64,000 nt of DNA. Source: Ciona savignyi (Eukaryota; Chordata; Ascidiacea; Phlebobranchia; Cionidae). The position numbers and the translations under genes are program-made. Positions 1-15,200 of this stretch are shown piece after piece. The stretch covers positions 73,366 through 137,365 of the forward strand of contig CH003340.1 of the NCBI GenBank assembly GCA_000149265.1. The letters are read 5' to 3'. The notes under the pieces are model-generated. The model worked only from the letters and a program-made list of their open reading frames with translations, was not told where the DNA came from and made no database searches. Each line of letters starts with the position of its first letter. The first letter of the stretch is position 1.

Positions 1-206
1 TTGGTATATGAACTCACAGTGACTTTTTCGGAAGAAACGTAGTCACAAAGATGCAACTCAAATGAGAGAGGGTTTTTTCAAAAAGAGTTGGCCCAGTAAA
101 AAGAATATTCACTCTTAATGCCCTACGTTCCTAATCCCTCGGCTTATTAACAAAGAAATCATAGAAAAAAAACGAAAACAAACAAACAAACAGCAGCCAT
201 CCTCAC

Positions 207-3200
207 CGATCCTACAGAGCTGCGTGCGCACATCGTGCAACACCCAGATAAGATGCTTCAACTGAAGCAGGAACTTAAGGACCAGGTTGTATTTGCTATG
301 CGAGGATTCGGTGATTACGATGTTGCATGGCCATGGGGTGCTGTACCTCAGCTCGAAGAAGTTCAAACATTCTTTGTCTGCAGTGAGAATAACTTTTGAT
401 TGTAGATATCGACCGTTATTTTGTTCAAATTAAGCTCTATGAGGACAGGATGTGACATAGACACAGTCAAGGACTGTTTTTCTCACAATGGGGCAATCCC
501 CTAGTTGTTGTTTTTAAATGGGGAAGCGAGCTATGCTATGTTTCACAAAGGTGTAGCTTTTGTAAGATGCCCAACTTATACATGAACATTACCGTTTTCC
601 AGAGGGCTGATGCTCAAATACGATCTATGAAATCTTTTCACAGGGGAACATATTACAGGCAGGTCTAAACATTAAAGTCCAAACATTATTTTACGGATTT
701 AAAAAAGTTTTTTAAGTAAAGGAAAGTAAAAAAAATAAGTGCTTTTAATCACAAAAAAGATAGACATTTTAGTGTCTTCCGTCAACGATGCAGAAATAAT
801 GATTAAGAAAAAAAACCCAGCAGGTTACAAATTGAAGGAACATGAGAAACATACACAACACACTGCAATAGCTCCGGTAACCCGGCGATGGGCGCGAGGT
901 GATCTGACGATTGGTCATGTGTTAACCCCCTTGGTTTTCCCATTTACGTGGATAAACATGAATATCCTATCCTATACTTACCCAGTGGGTCAAAGGCAGG
1001 AGGAATTTGCTTCACAGAGAGATATAAATTCCCGATAAGCGGTGAATCGCGGAAGTTGGAGGATTGCACGGAGCGCGATAATATCGAGTCAAGAGCCATC
1101 GAGTTCAATGAATCAGATGGATTGTTGGCACCGTGGATCTGAGGATGCAACTTGTATTTGTAAGTTAAGTATGGAGGAATGTGTGTAATACTTATAAGAA
1201 TTAGAATATTGACTTTGGGAATATTTACATTTATGGATATATCCAAGATTATTGTCGGATAACTTGTAAGGAAAATCCACATTCATAAATATGTAAAAAG
1301 ACACGGTTATGGTAGCAGAACTGTTTAAATACATACAATGTTTTGATGTAAAAAAAGTCATAAAGCTTAATAATCCATCTAAACTTAGCAGAGCTTTAAG
1401 GGCTATTCCAATTTACACCAATGGACACAAAAATGAGCGCATAACTTACTTGACATATCAGAAAAGCACTTTATATAAATTTAATTCAGTTGGGTGGCAC
1501 AAGCGCCAGTATTTTAGATTTCAAAATTGCAACACTAAGTATAAGATAATTGGTATATAGTAATAATATAAATTAGCTTAAAAAACGATGCACTTTTTCT
1601 AAAAAATAAGTTCATGCCAATGTCTGTATTATATACCATATTTATGTTTGTTTTAATCTGTAATGCTAATGTCTGTACCACATACAAATTACTATAACAA
1701 CCTAATTAAGGCTCAATTTACTCCCATTGCATTCCCCCCCCCCCGGAGATAAACACATCATATTCTGTGTACTAAGTACCAGTCAACTCACAATATGAAA
1801 CAAGCTGTTGCTGAAGGTCTGGCCGAACTCTCCATCTTCCAAGAGAAGGAAATGCCGCAACATCTCGAAATGTTTCATCATCCCCAGATCCTTCATAAAG
1901 TGTTGCACCACACATCTGAGTGGGAGAGGGATCATGTGAAATTGATGGTGGAATAGAGGGATCATGTGAAATTGATGGTGGAATAGAGGGATCATGTGAA
2001 ATTGATGGTGGAAAAGAGGGATCATGTGAAATTGATGGTGGAATAGAGGGATCATGTGAAATTGATGGTGGAATAGAGGGATCATGTGAAATTGATGGTG
2101 GAATAGAGGGATCATGTGAAATTGATGGTGGAATAGAGGGATCATGTGAAATTGATGGTGGAATAGAGGGATCATGTGAAATTGATGGTGGAATAGAGGG
2201 ATCATGTGAAATTGATGGTGGAATAGAGGAATCATGTGAAATGAATGGTGGAATAGAGGGATCATGTGAAATTGATGGTGGAATAGAGGGATCATGTGAA
2301 ATTGATGGAAGCATTATGTTTAAGACATTTTAACTAGGTTTTTTAATTAATAAATAGAGTTTTCAGCATTACTTTGATAGTTTCTGGATACTTTTAAAGA
2401 GTTTAAATAGAAATTCAAAAATTACTCTTTATATAGTTAGGTTGCTATTTTATACTTTTTATGCCACCAAATGCTGATATATTTTGTCTTAAAAATCCCA
2501 TTTAGATGTATTAACATAGCTATAATCAAGAAACTTTTATAAACTTTGAATTTTAATTAAGCATTGTGTTTTCCAGTTGTGCATATTATAAATCCGTAGC
2601 CAACCTAAATATTATGTTGAAAATCGTTTAAGTTTTAAATTAATGTATGTTTTTAATATTGCAACCAAACGGTACTACATTAGTGTTTTAAATTATTCTC
2701 TAAACTATTAATTAATTAATATTGTGTGGTAAGCCCCATCTTTAAATGCCATTCTGTATGAATAATTGAAATTCTTTATTGTCAATAAAGATTTTGAATT
2801 AAAAAAAATTAATGTACTTTATTTAATAACAAGTTATGTGGTTAATAAGTAATGAACTGGTTATCAAATTGTGTGGCACGCTCAACCAAGCCCACCTGTT
2901 GACTAGATCCGAATGCACTGATATTGGGTGCAAAACACACTTCAGTAGCATTACTGGCAAAGCATCCAAATCCGCGGTTACAATATCCTTGGAACCACCA
3001 AAGGGTTCCTTTTGGTTGTTTGTGCTTTGAGTGGGAAAGAGTTTCGTACATCTATCGACTCTGTCATCTGGCAAACAAAACGCGAAAATGTTATCCGCAC
3101 ATGCTGTACAGTTTTAATGTATTTTCCGGTTTTACTGTTCTACAGGCCAATGTTGTAACCGTTACTCACCCTGCATTGTGGAATACATCAAAATCTTGCA

Positions 3201-6200
3201 TTGAATAGTAAAAAATAATTTTTCAGAAAATAAAAGTTTGACAGCTTATGCAAGAGTTGTTAACTGTTACTTCTTAAAATTAAAAGTTTTCGATTACTAA
3301 GTTGGTGTCGTTTGACTTATAAAATGCAAAGAGGAGAGACAGATAGTGCAACAAACAGACATTGCAAGAGAGGTAACGAACAAACTCACCTTTTCCCAAA
3401 TTCCTGTTAAAGACTTGGTAGATGGAGTGGATGTGTTCATCATACGTATCGCAACCTCCCAGTACAAGTTGGAAGTCTTGCCCATGTTGGCCCACTTGGT
3501 AAAAAAACATCGTTTTTAAGGAAAATTAAAGAATTCAATGTTTTTGTCTTTTATAAGTCGGTTCTGATGTTGAGTTGATTTTTAGGTTTATATAAAGGTG
3601 TTGCCATCAAATGGTATGGATAATATTTTTTTTTAAATTTAATGTGATTTTGATAAAATGCAAACTAACCATGCAGCCATTATATAAAAAAATGCTGATT
3701 TAGCCAAGCCAAGTTAATGAACTGGTGATGGTGAAATAATAATTGTTGATTGAATCATAAATTGCAAAATTTGACAATGAAGGTCATTCTAGCACTCAAA
3801 GTCGATATACTTTTAAGACTTACCAAGATTTTGATTCACATTGCCTCGTATGGCGTTGCTGGGTTCACTATTCTTTGCCCTTGCTGCCTGTTTGTAATAA
3901 ATAAATCAATATGACAGACACTCATTTTAAAATGATTTGACGCGCTAAGAGTGTAGCTTATTTAATAGGCGTATTTTTCCAAAGATATATGGTTGTTGGG
4001 AACAATAGATGGCTCCCATCATAGTATTTGAGAATCGTTTGTTTGTATCCACCTGTTCACAGTCAGGCTGCAGGATCTAATTTACGGTGTCAATGTATTG
4101 AATAAATAAGATGTTAATTTTTTCCAACTGTAGGTAAAACACTATGCATTTGAATTATTTGATAATCATTTGATAAAGCCAATTCATATGTTACCGGAAT
4201 TATTACGGGTTGTGCGTAATAAACATTGCAAATTTCAACCCAAGATGATGACGTGAATACTAGAACGAAGCAATGTCTGTATATTGCAATGGGAGAGATA
4301 CAACAAAGCAAAAAGTTAGACCACAAACTGAGGGGATCTTCCTGCTTTATGACTAATGAATGTGGCTATTGAAAATAACTTTAGTAACCGAGTGAGTCCG
4401 ACTTTATGCAATTTCCGAATGTTACAGTAATGGGCATTTCAAAGTCCTGGATTTGTGTAACTAAAGTCCTGGATTTATGTAACTAAAAAGTTCTTTGGTG
4501 GGTTTCGATTTTATTTTCATTTCTTTTATACCTGAAACAGTGATGGGCATTTAAAAGTCAGGAATTCTTGTAGAAAACAGAAATGCCAGCTATTTCTGCC
4601 GGGTTTGTGTACAAAATGAGTTAAAATTGGTGTTACCTCTTTCTTTCCATAATACATGAGATGCTGAATGGAGGATTGACTGTGGTGGACCTGCAGTTCT
4701 TTCGTAGGTTTCGATTTTATTTCCATTTCTTTTATACCTAAAACGACAAATTTATAATAGCGCCCTTTGTTATGTATATCCTTATGGATTGATGGGAAAA
4801 CCCATGGGGCGACAGTTATCAGTTTACCCCATGTGCCAGTTTTTTTTGTTTAACCCATAAACTGATGGTCGATTACACCTTAATATGGAAAACTGCTTTT
4901 TGACAGATATGTGCACCAAATATTATCCTCCATATTACATGCCACTGAAGGAGATCAAAACAGCTGCCAGCTAGTGTTTACCACGCCACTTCATGAATGA
5001 TGTTTGAACAAGTGGGTATAAATTGACTTGAACAAAAACTACAAATTACTTAACTAGCTATTACCACCTATGTGCATGCGATATTGAAAACATATGTGTG
5101 TTTATAACCTTATATGGAAAAAAAACTGGGAAAAAGCTACCTGAAGAAATCTGTCCTGCAGTTGTTTTGACATCCATTTGAACTGTAATATGTGGTTGGG
5201 GTTCCGCGGTATCAACGTTTGGGGTGTTAGTTGCATTTTCACCATTCGAATGATTTGAAGAAGGCTGCTTTTCTGAAGCTCCTTCATCGGGTTCAAGTTT
5301 TGTATCTTTTAAATGTTCATTTTTGCTTTTGTCGTCAGAAATTGATGTGGATGGTCTAGTAAAAGGGTCTGGTATCGCCTGTATAGATTATTTTGCATTT
5401 AAATGTGTGTACATAATTATATATAGGTGCTAGCATATTTGATCATTAAACAGGTTTGTTAAATTGTACAAAAAAGCTTTATAAAGTCGGTTTTATCATT
5501 GACATCTTGGGAAAGGAAATTATCAGACATGGCTTGAACCCGATGGATTTTTTGTTTTAATTCTGTGAATAGGAAAACGCTAGAGGCGACACAATGGTCA
5601 GATTAATTTACGAATTCGTAAGTGAGCGTTTTAAAATGGTTACCAATTGCTCAATGTATTGTAATAAAACTGAAAGAATATCGTAATCTTAAGCGACACA
5701 CGGTAACAGCTCATGTATCGCGAATGTGGACAGAAGGTAATTTATTGATAACCTGTGTCGTCACATGCTTTACCTTCCAACTTATGATTACAAATGTGTA
5801 CTATTGTTTACCGGGATATAAACAATTCCGTTGGTTTTCTAACACATGCATTCAAGGTCATAGGAAAAAAAACTGGCCTTTTTTGTTCAAACCATTAATT
5901 CGACATTCACCAGTCTAACTTACTATTATTGAATTGTAATTTGGACACAGCAAAGATCAGATATTTTGCATTCAAAAGAACTAAGTAAATTTTAAAAGAA
6001 TTGAACCTGTTCTTGTAGAAACACAACTCGTTTTTCATTAAGATTGTGCCGTTTTATCCTCCAGAGTGCCCTTGCCTCTCTGCTTTCCACATCTTTTGTA
6101 AGCTTTGCATAATGCTGTACCATTTCCTCTCTTGAAAAAAGAGCAGAATTACTATCATCTTATCATCTAATATGATAAATTTATTGTGGAATAATACAAT

Positions 6201-9200
6201 AGGAAAATTTTAAGTAATGTATAGCATAAGTAATATGTTTGGAGGGTGAAATTCAATGTTTAAAATGTAGATAAGGCAAATACACATAACCCGACGATTT
6301 CCTGTAAAAAACATAACAATATTTTCCTATTCACAAAAATAAAACATAAATATCTTATTGTAAGCATTACTTGTTACTGCTTAAGAGCGCCATTAAAGTG
6401 AATTAAACAATTAAACTTTAAGTTTACGTACTTTGCTTGCGTCATTAGTTTAGAGTTGTCTGCAGTTTCTTTGTGGAACAAATTCCCGTATTCACCCTTT
6501 TCCAACAAGCGTAGATCATCAAGTGCCTCGTTTCGTTTGTTTAACTTTCGACTGTTAGGATGGGATATTGAAAAATCAAGGGGGTTAAAACATGGGCAAT
6601 CGTCAGATTACCTCAAGCCCACTGTTGGGTTAACCCGGAGCTATTGCAGTGTGTTGAGTATGATTCACACTGTTTTTCAATTTGGTAGTCCCCATTAATC
6701 CGCTGGGTTCAGGAAATGTCCGTTAAGTGCCTTGCCCAAGACACACCCAACTAGCTAGCGACCAGGTTAGAACCTGCAACCTTTCATTTGAAAGGCGTCA
6801 TACTAAACTGCCAGACTAACTCGTGTTAAAAACACATCAACAATCAGGGCTGTGCGGCCTGTGCATCAGGTATCGGTGAATCGGGAGACCCCATCAGATT
6901 ACCACCAAACAATCAAGAAACAATTAAAATAATTACACGACAGAAAAAAAGCATTTAGTTACTGTGAACAGCTCACTCAGATCCCTTAACTCTACTGTTG
7001 TACATTACTATATTGCGCTTGAATACAAAGCAATCTCTTATTAAAAATATTATTAGATTTTTTAAGATTTCTCCAGGATCATATTAGGTAAGGTTATTAT
7101 GACAGTTACTTGGAAAATTGTAATAACGTGGGATATATTTGTTTATTAAATTACATTTATTACTTGTTTGTTTACTTTAAAAACTTAATATAAAAACATT
7201 AGAAATTCCAAACATGTAATTACTCATTTTAGAAGAGGATTTTAAGGTCTAGATTTTAAATACATTATTCTACAATATCAATTCTACATTAAAATGCATC
7301 CTTACAGCACAGGCCTCGTTCCTAAAATCCCAGCCATACATTCCCCTCACCGATTTGCATCTTCCTCTGCTTGCTTTTTTAGCCGGTCGTATTCACTCTT
7401 CTTATATTCATTGATCCTCATCTCATTCTGCCTCCTCTCAGCCGCTATCTTCTTCCAGCTGGCTGTGGAACTGCTCCATTGAGGAGGAGATCAGCTCCTC
7501 TTTTTCCCTCACTCTTGTTTGTTCCTGGGATGAATGGATAATAATGGAATCTACCCCCCAATGATAGGATGGTATTGATGATCACATACTTATACATGTC
7601 AATATTTAACAGAATTTGAAAGATAATCTAAATTCTTCGCTGTTGTTTTCTATTGAGCAGCATAATTACTGATCCAGAATGTTAACACTCTGGAGAAATG
7701 AATAATTGTATTTTAACCTGCTCCGGTCAAACCTAAGGCTAGATTCATAGACAGGTCTGTCGGTTAATTTCTTAAAATCTAGCTATTAAGCATATATTCG
7801 TTGTACTTAAAAACACTTGTCCGGCTGCATGTATAAATGTGTGTGCATGTGTTGGAACGGTCCAACACAGATAAAACATTAATTGATAAATGAGTCAAAT
7901 CACATTTTTTTTCTAAAAAAGTCATACAAACTCATGTTTGTCTTAAAACTTGAGACATTACCAGCAGTGGTTAAGCAATGATTCTTTGATTTAAATCACA
8001 TGGCTATGAAAATCAACACAAGATGTTGATTGATAAGTCCTCCGATAAGAAGGAACTTTTGTCATATACAACACACTGCAATAGTTCTGGTAACCCTACA
8101 GTGGGCACGAGGTAATCTGAAAAATGCCCATTTGTAAACAACGCTGTCTTTTAACCATTTAAGGGAATAAACATGAAGAACATATCCTTTTCTTTCTTAA
8201 TTAACCGAATACAAAGATTGCTACCTCTTTCTCCCAATACAAGTTGATGTCGTTTTCTTGGTGTTGAAGCAGTGATTGAAATTCTCCCCATTCCACCATT
8301 TGCCTCCTCATTTCCACCTTGGAGTATGACATCCGCAAATGTGGAAGACGGATCATCTCCGTGCAGAGGAAATGCTGGAAATGGAGATCATAAACAATTT
8401 AATATATATTTCAATGCAAAGGTAATTAAGATGGCAAACTGCACTGCTTGTTTCATCAGTAAATCCAGAAACAATGTAATATACAGGTCTATTCAAACCC
8501 AGGAGTAAAAAATTCACACATCAACATTTGCACAGTTTAAGCACTTCCAGTTAGTTGGTACGGCGTAAATAATTTTAAATGTGGGAAGAATAATAGAGGC
8601 ATTCAAGATCAACTCCTTATTGCTTTTATCCTACAGAAATTTGCTTTTATAACTCCCAATCACTATTTTATAGTGCATTCACACAACAGGTAGTAAATTA
8701 GTCAGTATCACAAGATAATGAAGCTGAACAATACGCACCTGGGGACAAATGAAGTGCATCAATTCAATCGACTTTCCACAAATGAAGATTTTCTCGGCTA
8801 TCGGAGCCAGGAATAATGGGACGCATGATTTAATATCAGCAGGATTCTTCGCGACGATGTAGTTCTTCCATCGACGACGATCTCGCTTGTTCCCATTGTT
8901 CTCGTTGATGGTGATCATGAATTCGTCACTCGGTTCGGCACACAACCCTCGAAACACCCAGCTCTGAAGAAACGATTACTTTAGTCTGGAACTTTACAGA
9001 GAATTCTTTGCTTGGTATAATGATTAAGTGCAATGGAAGTTAATGTTGTAGGTTAATGGTTCTATCCCCACCCTGCCTACTAGACTAAGTGTCCCCTATT
9101 GCTTCTGAATTTTCAAATTAGCAAAGACTGCAGATTCTGAGCATATTGTCAGCCTATTTTTTGTTTTAAGTGGTTAAATAAGTAGTTCTGCCTATAGTAG

Positions 9201-12200
9201 TGGCAACTGGCAGATCTGTAACACCATACCCCTTCCCTGTGATAAGAATGATTATCATCTTGTGTACCCAACCTGCACAAAATTGAGGTAAGGTTGGCAG
9301 CACTTCTGCAGCAGGAAAAGCAACATGAAACGCTCGTTAGGCTCCGTGGAATGCAACGCCTCCTCATACAGGTACGTCAGTAGGGATACTCCGGTGGGAA
9401 ACGCTGCATCTGACTCGCCAGGGGGCACAGGGGAAAGTGGAGCGTCAGGTGAACCGCATTTGCACAAGTGACATATGTAACTGGGGAAAAACGATTTATA
9501 AACATTTTAAAGATAAAATGTATTGACTTTTTGTCGATAAAATGGAAATTTACCTACATAAAAAAATAGTTATGGCATCTATTGAACAGATCGGTCAGTA
9601 AATTTATGTACCTAGAGATGTTTTATATGTGTTTATTGGAACTTCGAGATGTTTGGTAAATTATTAAAGAAGTAAAATTGGTATTAGTGTTCCTCAGCTC
9701 ATCTTGGGCAGGGTTGGGCTGTTGTCTAAAGTTCCAAAATCTCAAGAATTTTAATTATTGCAAAGAACGAAATGGTAGCTGGATTAGTGGTTATTCTAGC
9801 GGTTTACTGTAAAGATTTTTAGCCGAAAGGTTGCGGGTTCTGAACTGGTCGTTAGCTAGTCGGTTGTGTTCTTGGGCAAAGCACTAAATGGACATTGCCT
9901 GAACCCAGCGGATTAATGGGTTCTACTAAATTAAACGAACATGTAAATCATACACATCACACTGCAATAGCTCCGGTATCCCGACGATGGGCGCAAGGTA
10001 ATATGACCATTGCCTGTGTGTTAACCCCTTTGGTTTTCTCATTCACGGGGATAAACATGAATATCCTATTCTATCCTATTTAAGATACCCACTTAATCAA
10101 TGCAGCAGGTTGCTGTAGAGACAGTGAAAGTTGCTGTAAAGACTTGCACTGGTTCGTATACTTCAGTACATGCTCTTGAAAATAGTGCAGGTAATGTTGT
10201 ACTGCTTCACAGTAGGTCTACAATAGAAGTTTAGAATTATTTCTACCCAGGTATGGAAAAGTTTGGTTAAGTTTATTCATTTTTTGCCCTAGTATTTAAT
10301 AATGGCAAACAAATCGAATTACGAAACATGAACAGGAAAAGACTGCAAAACGAACAGCTGTTAAAACATTTCATTAAAAAAGGATATAATTTAAAAAATA
10401 TAGCGGACGCGGCCGCCAAACCTAAGCGAAATAACAATAATAAGCAAACAAACTTTAATTAAGACCAAAACAAGATAAAGCCCTAAAAAAGAGTGTATGG
10501 TAAAGCTAGTGGAAAATAGATGGGGTCAGGTTATTAGTGATATTGCACTGAATATAAAGTTAAACATAGTTACAGTTTTAGTTAAACCTGTCAACCAACT
10601 ATGTACATGTAATGTTCGCTGCCTGGCCCTAAGAAACAATAGACTAGCAAGCTGGAATAAGATTAAACACATTTCAGTTGACTATCGAAAAAACAAATAT
10701 ATCCCTAAAATAAACCAGGTAATGTTTACCATATTTATTATCTGCATGAATAAAAAACATGGTAGAGTTATCCAGAATACCTTTAAGAATTCTTTTGATG
10801 GGTATCAGACCAAACTTTTTACTGATGATGGGCATTAGTGAGTACAGAAATGAAGCTTACCATCAAAATACACTCTGTACGCTGACTCCAAGTGTTGACG
10901 TAAGCAGTGGACCTCAGCACTGTGGTGGTGAAGAGGGTGAGGCGTTTGTAACACGTTCCCCACTCGGCAAATTGTTGCAGACAGTTTCTAACACTTGATG
11001 GGGTGACGCCATGCATTGATAGCTTGCCAGGTATTAAGAACATGAGGGCGAGCTGGGAAAAAAACAACATTTATTAGTACTGCAGTTTGAATGGTGAACA
11101 TGTACCGCCTTTACATCAGACACCAGCATGATAAAGATGTTTTTTTGTTGTACATTGTGGAACAAATGTACTTTTGCAGCACTTGCAAAACATTTTTATG
11201 TACATAGTTTAGTTGATTTTTTGTTTTCACAATAAAAACAGAAAGCAGGACTTTTGATAAAAATTTGGAAAAAAACAGCAAAACGACAGTCGTTACAACA
11301 CGTCTAAAAAGCAATAAATTATTAAATTTCGATATAATAATTTTTTTTCTGCAAAGTTTATTGTGCTAAAGTCCTGGTACTGATAAAACACAATGTACTT
11401 TGTAGCCTTAGAAAGAACCATGAAAATTATCCAAACCTATTACACGTCACACTTAAAGTAAATAAAAGTCACACTGACCATAATATTTCTAAATTGATAT
11501 GATCATATGAGATACTATGATTTGGTTGAAATCTCGATTCAGAAAAGGACTAGATGTCCCAACTTCGTGACAGTACTACCCACCTTGTTAAAATGAAAGG
11601 TATCTGACGCGATACCCACTACCACCAAACATGCATGTGATAACAACACACTTTCATTAACAATTGTCAACTTGTTGATGGCGGTTGAAGGTTCGAAAAA
11701 CCTTGCAAGATCTTCGATGAGATGTAGTCTCGACTTCCAGACTACGTCGTATGCAGCCGATCCAGCTTCACTTAAATACCATTCTTTGTTGTGGACGTTT
11801 TCTCTGTTTCTGCAATGGTTGCCTTTAGGTTAACTCAACTGCTTGTGCCATGGCCATTCAAACAAGGGGTGTTAGGAGCCAAACCAGTCACAAGCACCCA
11901 CGGTCATTGGTGATTATCATAGCAAAAGTCGCATTAACACAGTGGGTTAAGCAAAAACTTAAAAAATGTCTCCATCACAATTATGGTTTAGCACCAACAT
12001 ATTCTAAGACCTGGTGACTGTCAGTGGACACTTGTCAGTTTTATAATGACATCTTAGTTTTCCCACCAGTGTTGTAATGGATCCTTTGTAAATAGAAGCT
12101 TCCTTTCTATATAGATTTTGCAATAAGCAGATTATGGTCTTATGGACACAGTGTAAACTAAAGTACCGAATAGAAAGTCTTTGCTTTGTATTTGTTGACA

Positions 12201-15200
12201 TATTTTAAATTATATTTAATTAGCATACATCATCAGTAGTTTGGAACTTACAGATCCCAGTTGTAATAAGTTTGCCTCTTGGTTGATAAACACTTCTTCC
12301 ACCAGAGAGGTCGTAATCAGGTGGTCTGGTAGATGGATGTTAATTGTTATTGTACAGGATAGGTTTGAATAAATGCTTATGATTATATCAAAGAAAGTGG
12401 TTATAATANNNNNNNNNNNNNNNNNNNNNNNNNNNNNNNNNNNNNNNNNNNNNNNNNNNNNNNNNNNNNNNNNNNNNNNNNNNNNNNNNNNNNNNNNNNN
12501 NNNNNNNNACATTTCTAGAACTACTTTTAGAGTATTTTATTTCATTTTTATTGTGATATGACTTTTTATTTGATTATAATGTCATAACTAAGCTTGATAC
12601 ACTTAAAGTATTGTATACTGACACATACAAAAAATTGTACCCATATTTGTTTTGTAAAGAGCAATTACAAAAGTAAAGCACAAAGTGTATTTGGAAACAC
12701 CTGTAGTCGTAGTACGGTCGGATCAAGGCTTTACTACAGGAGATGGTATTCTGTAATATTCGTTCTGAACAGGGACTGCTAGGTCCAGACACGAAGCCTT
12801 CGTCTTCATCAATGTGAACATCATGCGACTGTGTGAATGGATATTAAATGTTGGATGAGGTTATAGGGTGGGTGAAGTTAATATTATAGCTATGAATTAA
12901 TAAACATTATTTTGGAACCAAATTTAAAATATTTTAAATACAGGTCAAAATGAGAAAAGTCAACTTAAAATGTTCTCATATTTACATCGAAGATTTCGGA
13001 ATAGTAGAAATCAGGAGTGTTATTTCTATCTATGGAAGTTGATGGATGAATTGATTTCCTCATATTTGGTGCATGGTCATTCACATGGCGACCTGGTAAA
13101 TAAATCAATTGTAGGCCGGGGATAGTTAAATCATCTAAAATAGGTTTTACAAAGCAAAAGGACTAAAAAACCTTGAAAAGGTAAATGAAATTATTATGAA
13201 AGTAGCCATTTTAATATAACTTTCGTAGTATATTAAATTGCAGAGAAGCAGCTATATGTTGACAGATTTATTATTTACTGAAACACTAGCTTTCGTAATA
13301 GATAATTATTATAGATTTACTTGTGCTTTAGCTGTGGAATCAAACAACAAAGAAGTCAGAATATTCAACTTATGAAAAGGGTAACACTAGCTTACAACTA
13401 TGATTCAGTTGGCAGGCGGAACTGGAAAACAGTTAGAATATAAATACGATTAAAACACGCCAGTATCTTACCTTGATTTGCTGGCAATAATGAAGACAAG
13501 CGGAAAGTCTTCAATTGGCTCCAACTGCAGTCCACCTTGGGGTTATGATACTTTGAATGTCTGCAAAGTATTATTAGATTTGATGACAATAGTCTTAACA
13601 TCTACATAGTGTATTAGTATATGATCAATCACAAAGAGAAGCATTTATTTATTTGCACTTCCATTTTTATTTAAATTGAATACAGATACCTTGTTTTTAA
13701 AAGTAAAAGCTTTAATCAAGTTTACCTTTAAATACGTGTTTTGTGTACCATGCATATTTATAGGTTGATTGAATTGGCTAAAATTTTTTCCTGCATAAAT
13801 GACATTAAAAACGATGTATCATGCATATAAGTACTGATAAAAAATAAGCAATCAGTTGCTTTTCTGGGTTGGATTTTATGCTAAACACACATGGTACATA
13901 ATTTAAAACTTATCAAATTAGACAAGGCAACATATACCAGTATGCAGTTTAGTAAACAGATGGAAATGTTACAAATTTTAAAATTCTATATTAAATGAAC
14001 CTGAATAAAAACTGAGGATAATCAGGAGTTTCTTTTTTCAGTGTTTTTGAGTGTATAACTGAAAGTTGGTCGGTGGAAATATCTTTGGATTGAGATGTCA
14101 AACATAATAGGAGATGTAGAACTGATCTGCTGGTTTCATTTTTATCTAAAATGTGATTTGTTAAAATAATGTCACAGTATGTAACTACAAGTTATGCTTT
14201 ACTGTGTTATTCAGATCACAGATATATCTTTGTTTTCCACATACAACACTTTGCAATGGCCTTTCAGTAACCCAACTGTGGTCATATGCTTAAATATTAC
14301 TAGTTTTAGTTCAACCGATTAAATTACTGGATGAAGAAAAAGTCTGCTATTTGCCTTTACTAAAGGACTCAAACAAGTAACTTGCTGCTGGATCAGTGGC
14401 GTAAAGTACGGCCGTGCGGCCGTGCGTCGCACGGCCTAACGATTTAAAAAATTATAAAAATTATTTATATATAAATATATGTATACAGTGGCGCCTAACG
14501 ACGCGTGCAGAGTAGGCCAGCCTACCTTGGCATTTTGCCAGGATATGCAGCATTACCTGATTTTTAAGCGTTTTGATCATCAGATCTTCTACATTAATTG
14601 CTTGTCTGCACTACAATTCAACTGCGCAACACATACAAGCGTCGAAATGGGAGAACAAAGCGTTTTTATGTGTTTACATACACGTTAATTTCTAGTTCTG
14701 TGCTGGATTTTTCGCGATCATTAAAATCCTTGCAGATCCGATCTAAAACGCGTCCAAAAAACGATTATTTTCTGACGCGAAAATGCAAACTATAACAGAA
14801 ATATAGTTCAGCGATTAAACGGTTATTCACACTACTTATCTGCACAGATCAAGCTTAACCTAAAGTTCAACTTAAACATACAAAATTTTGAATTTTAATA
14901 CGGTTTGTGGTAATACGTATATAATATATATAGATATATTTATTATTATAATCGATATATAGTGTTTTGCGTTTATATTTGATCGCACCTTTGCTATGAT
15001 TACACAAGGGCGATTGCGTTTTAATATCATATGCTCCAATGAAACAACAAATTAAGAAACAACCAGACGCTTGTATCAGGTAGTTAAAAAATATTCCAAG
15101 CAAAAGTTTTATATTCGGTATCGAGTGTATTAATTACAGTTAAGAAAGCTAATCCGTATCTTTTAACTTTTTTTAATAAGCAATCTTCGGCTTAGCGTGT

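Noticed and set aside
193-399. Plus-strand open frame at the left edge (AAILTDPTELRAHIVQHPDK)
   Set aside because: The minus strand of the same bases is a GCP6 exon (ELRYSTPWPCNIVIT) with proper splice sites and phase, so the plus frame is a shadow.
739-1038. Open frames within SINE copies (also near 9895, 19029, 37263, 53840)
   Set aside because: They recur because the SINE body happens to lack stops ([18 protein letters not shown]); no SINE codes for protein.
1772-2333. Repeat-protein frames on both strands over the 30-bp array
   Set aside because: The array is inside a TUBGCP6 intron; the frames exist because the unit length is a multiple of three.
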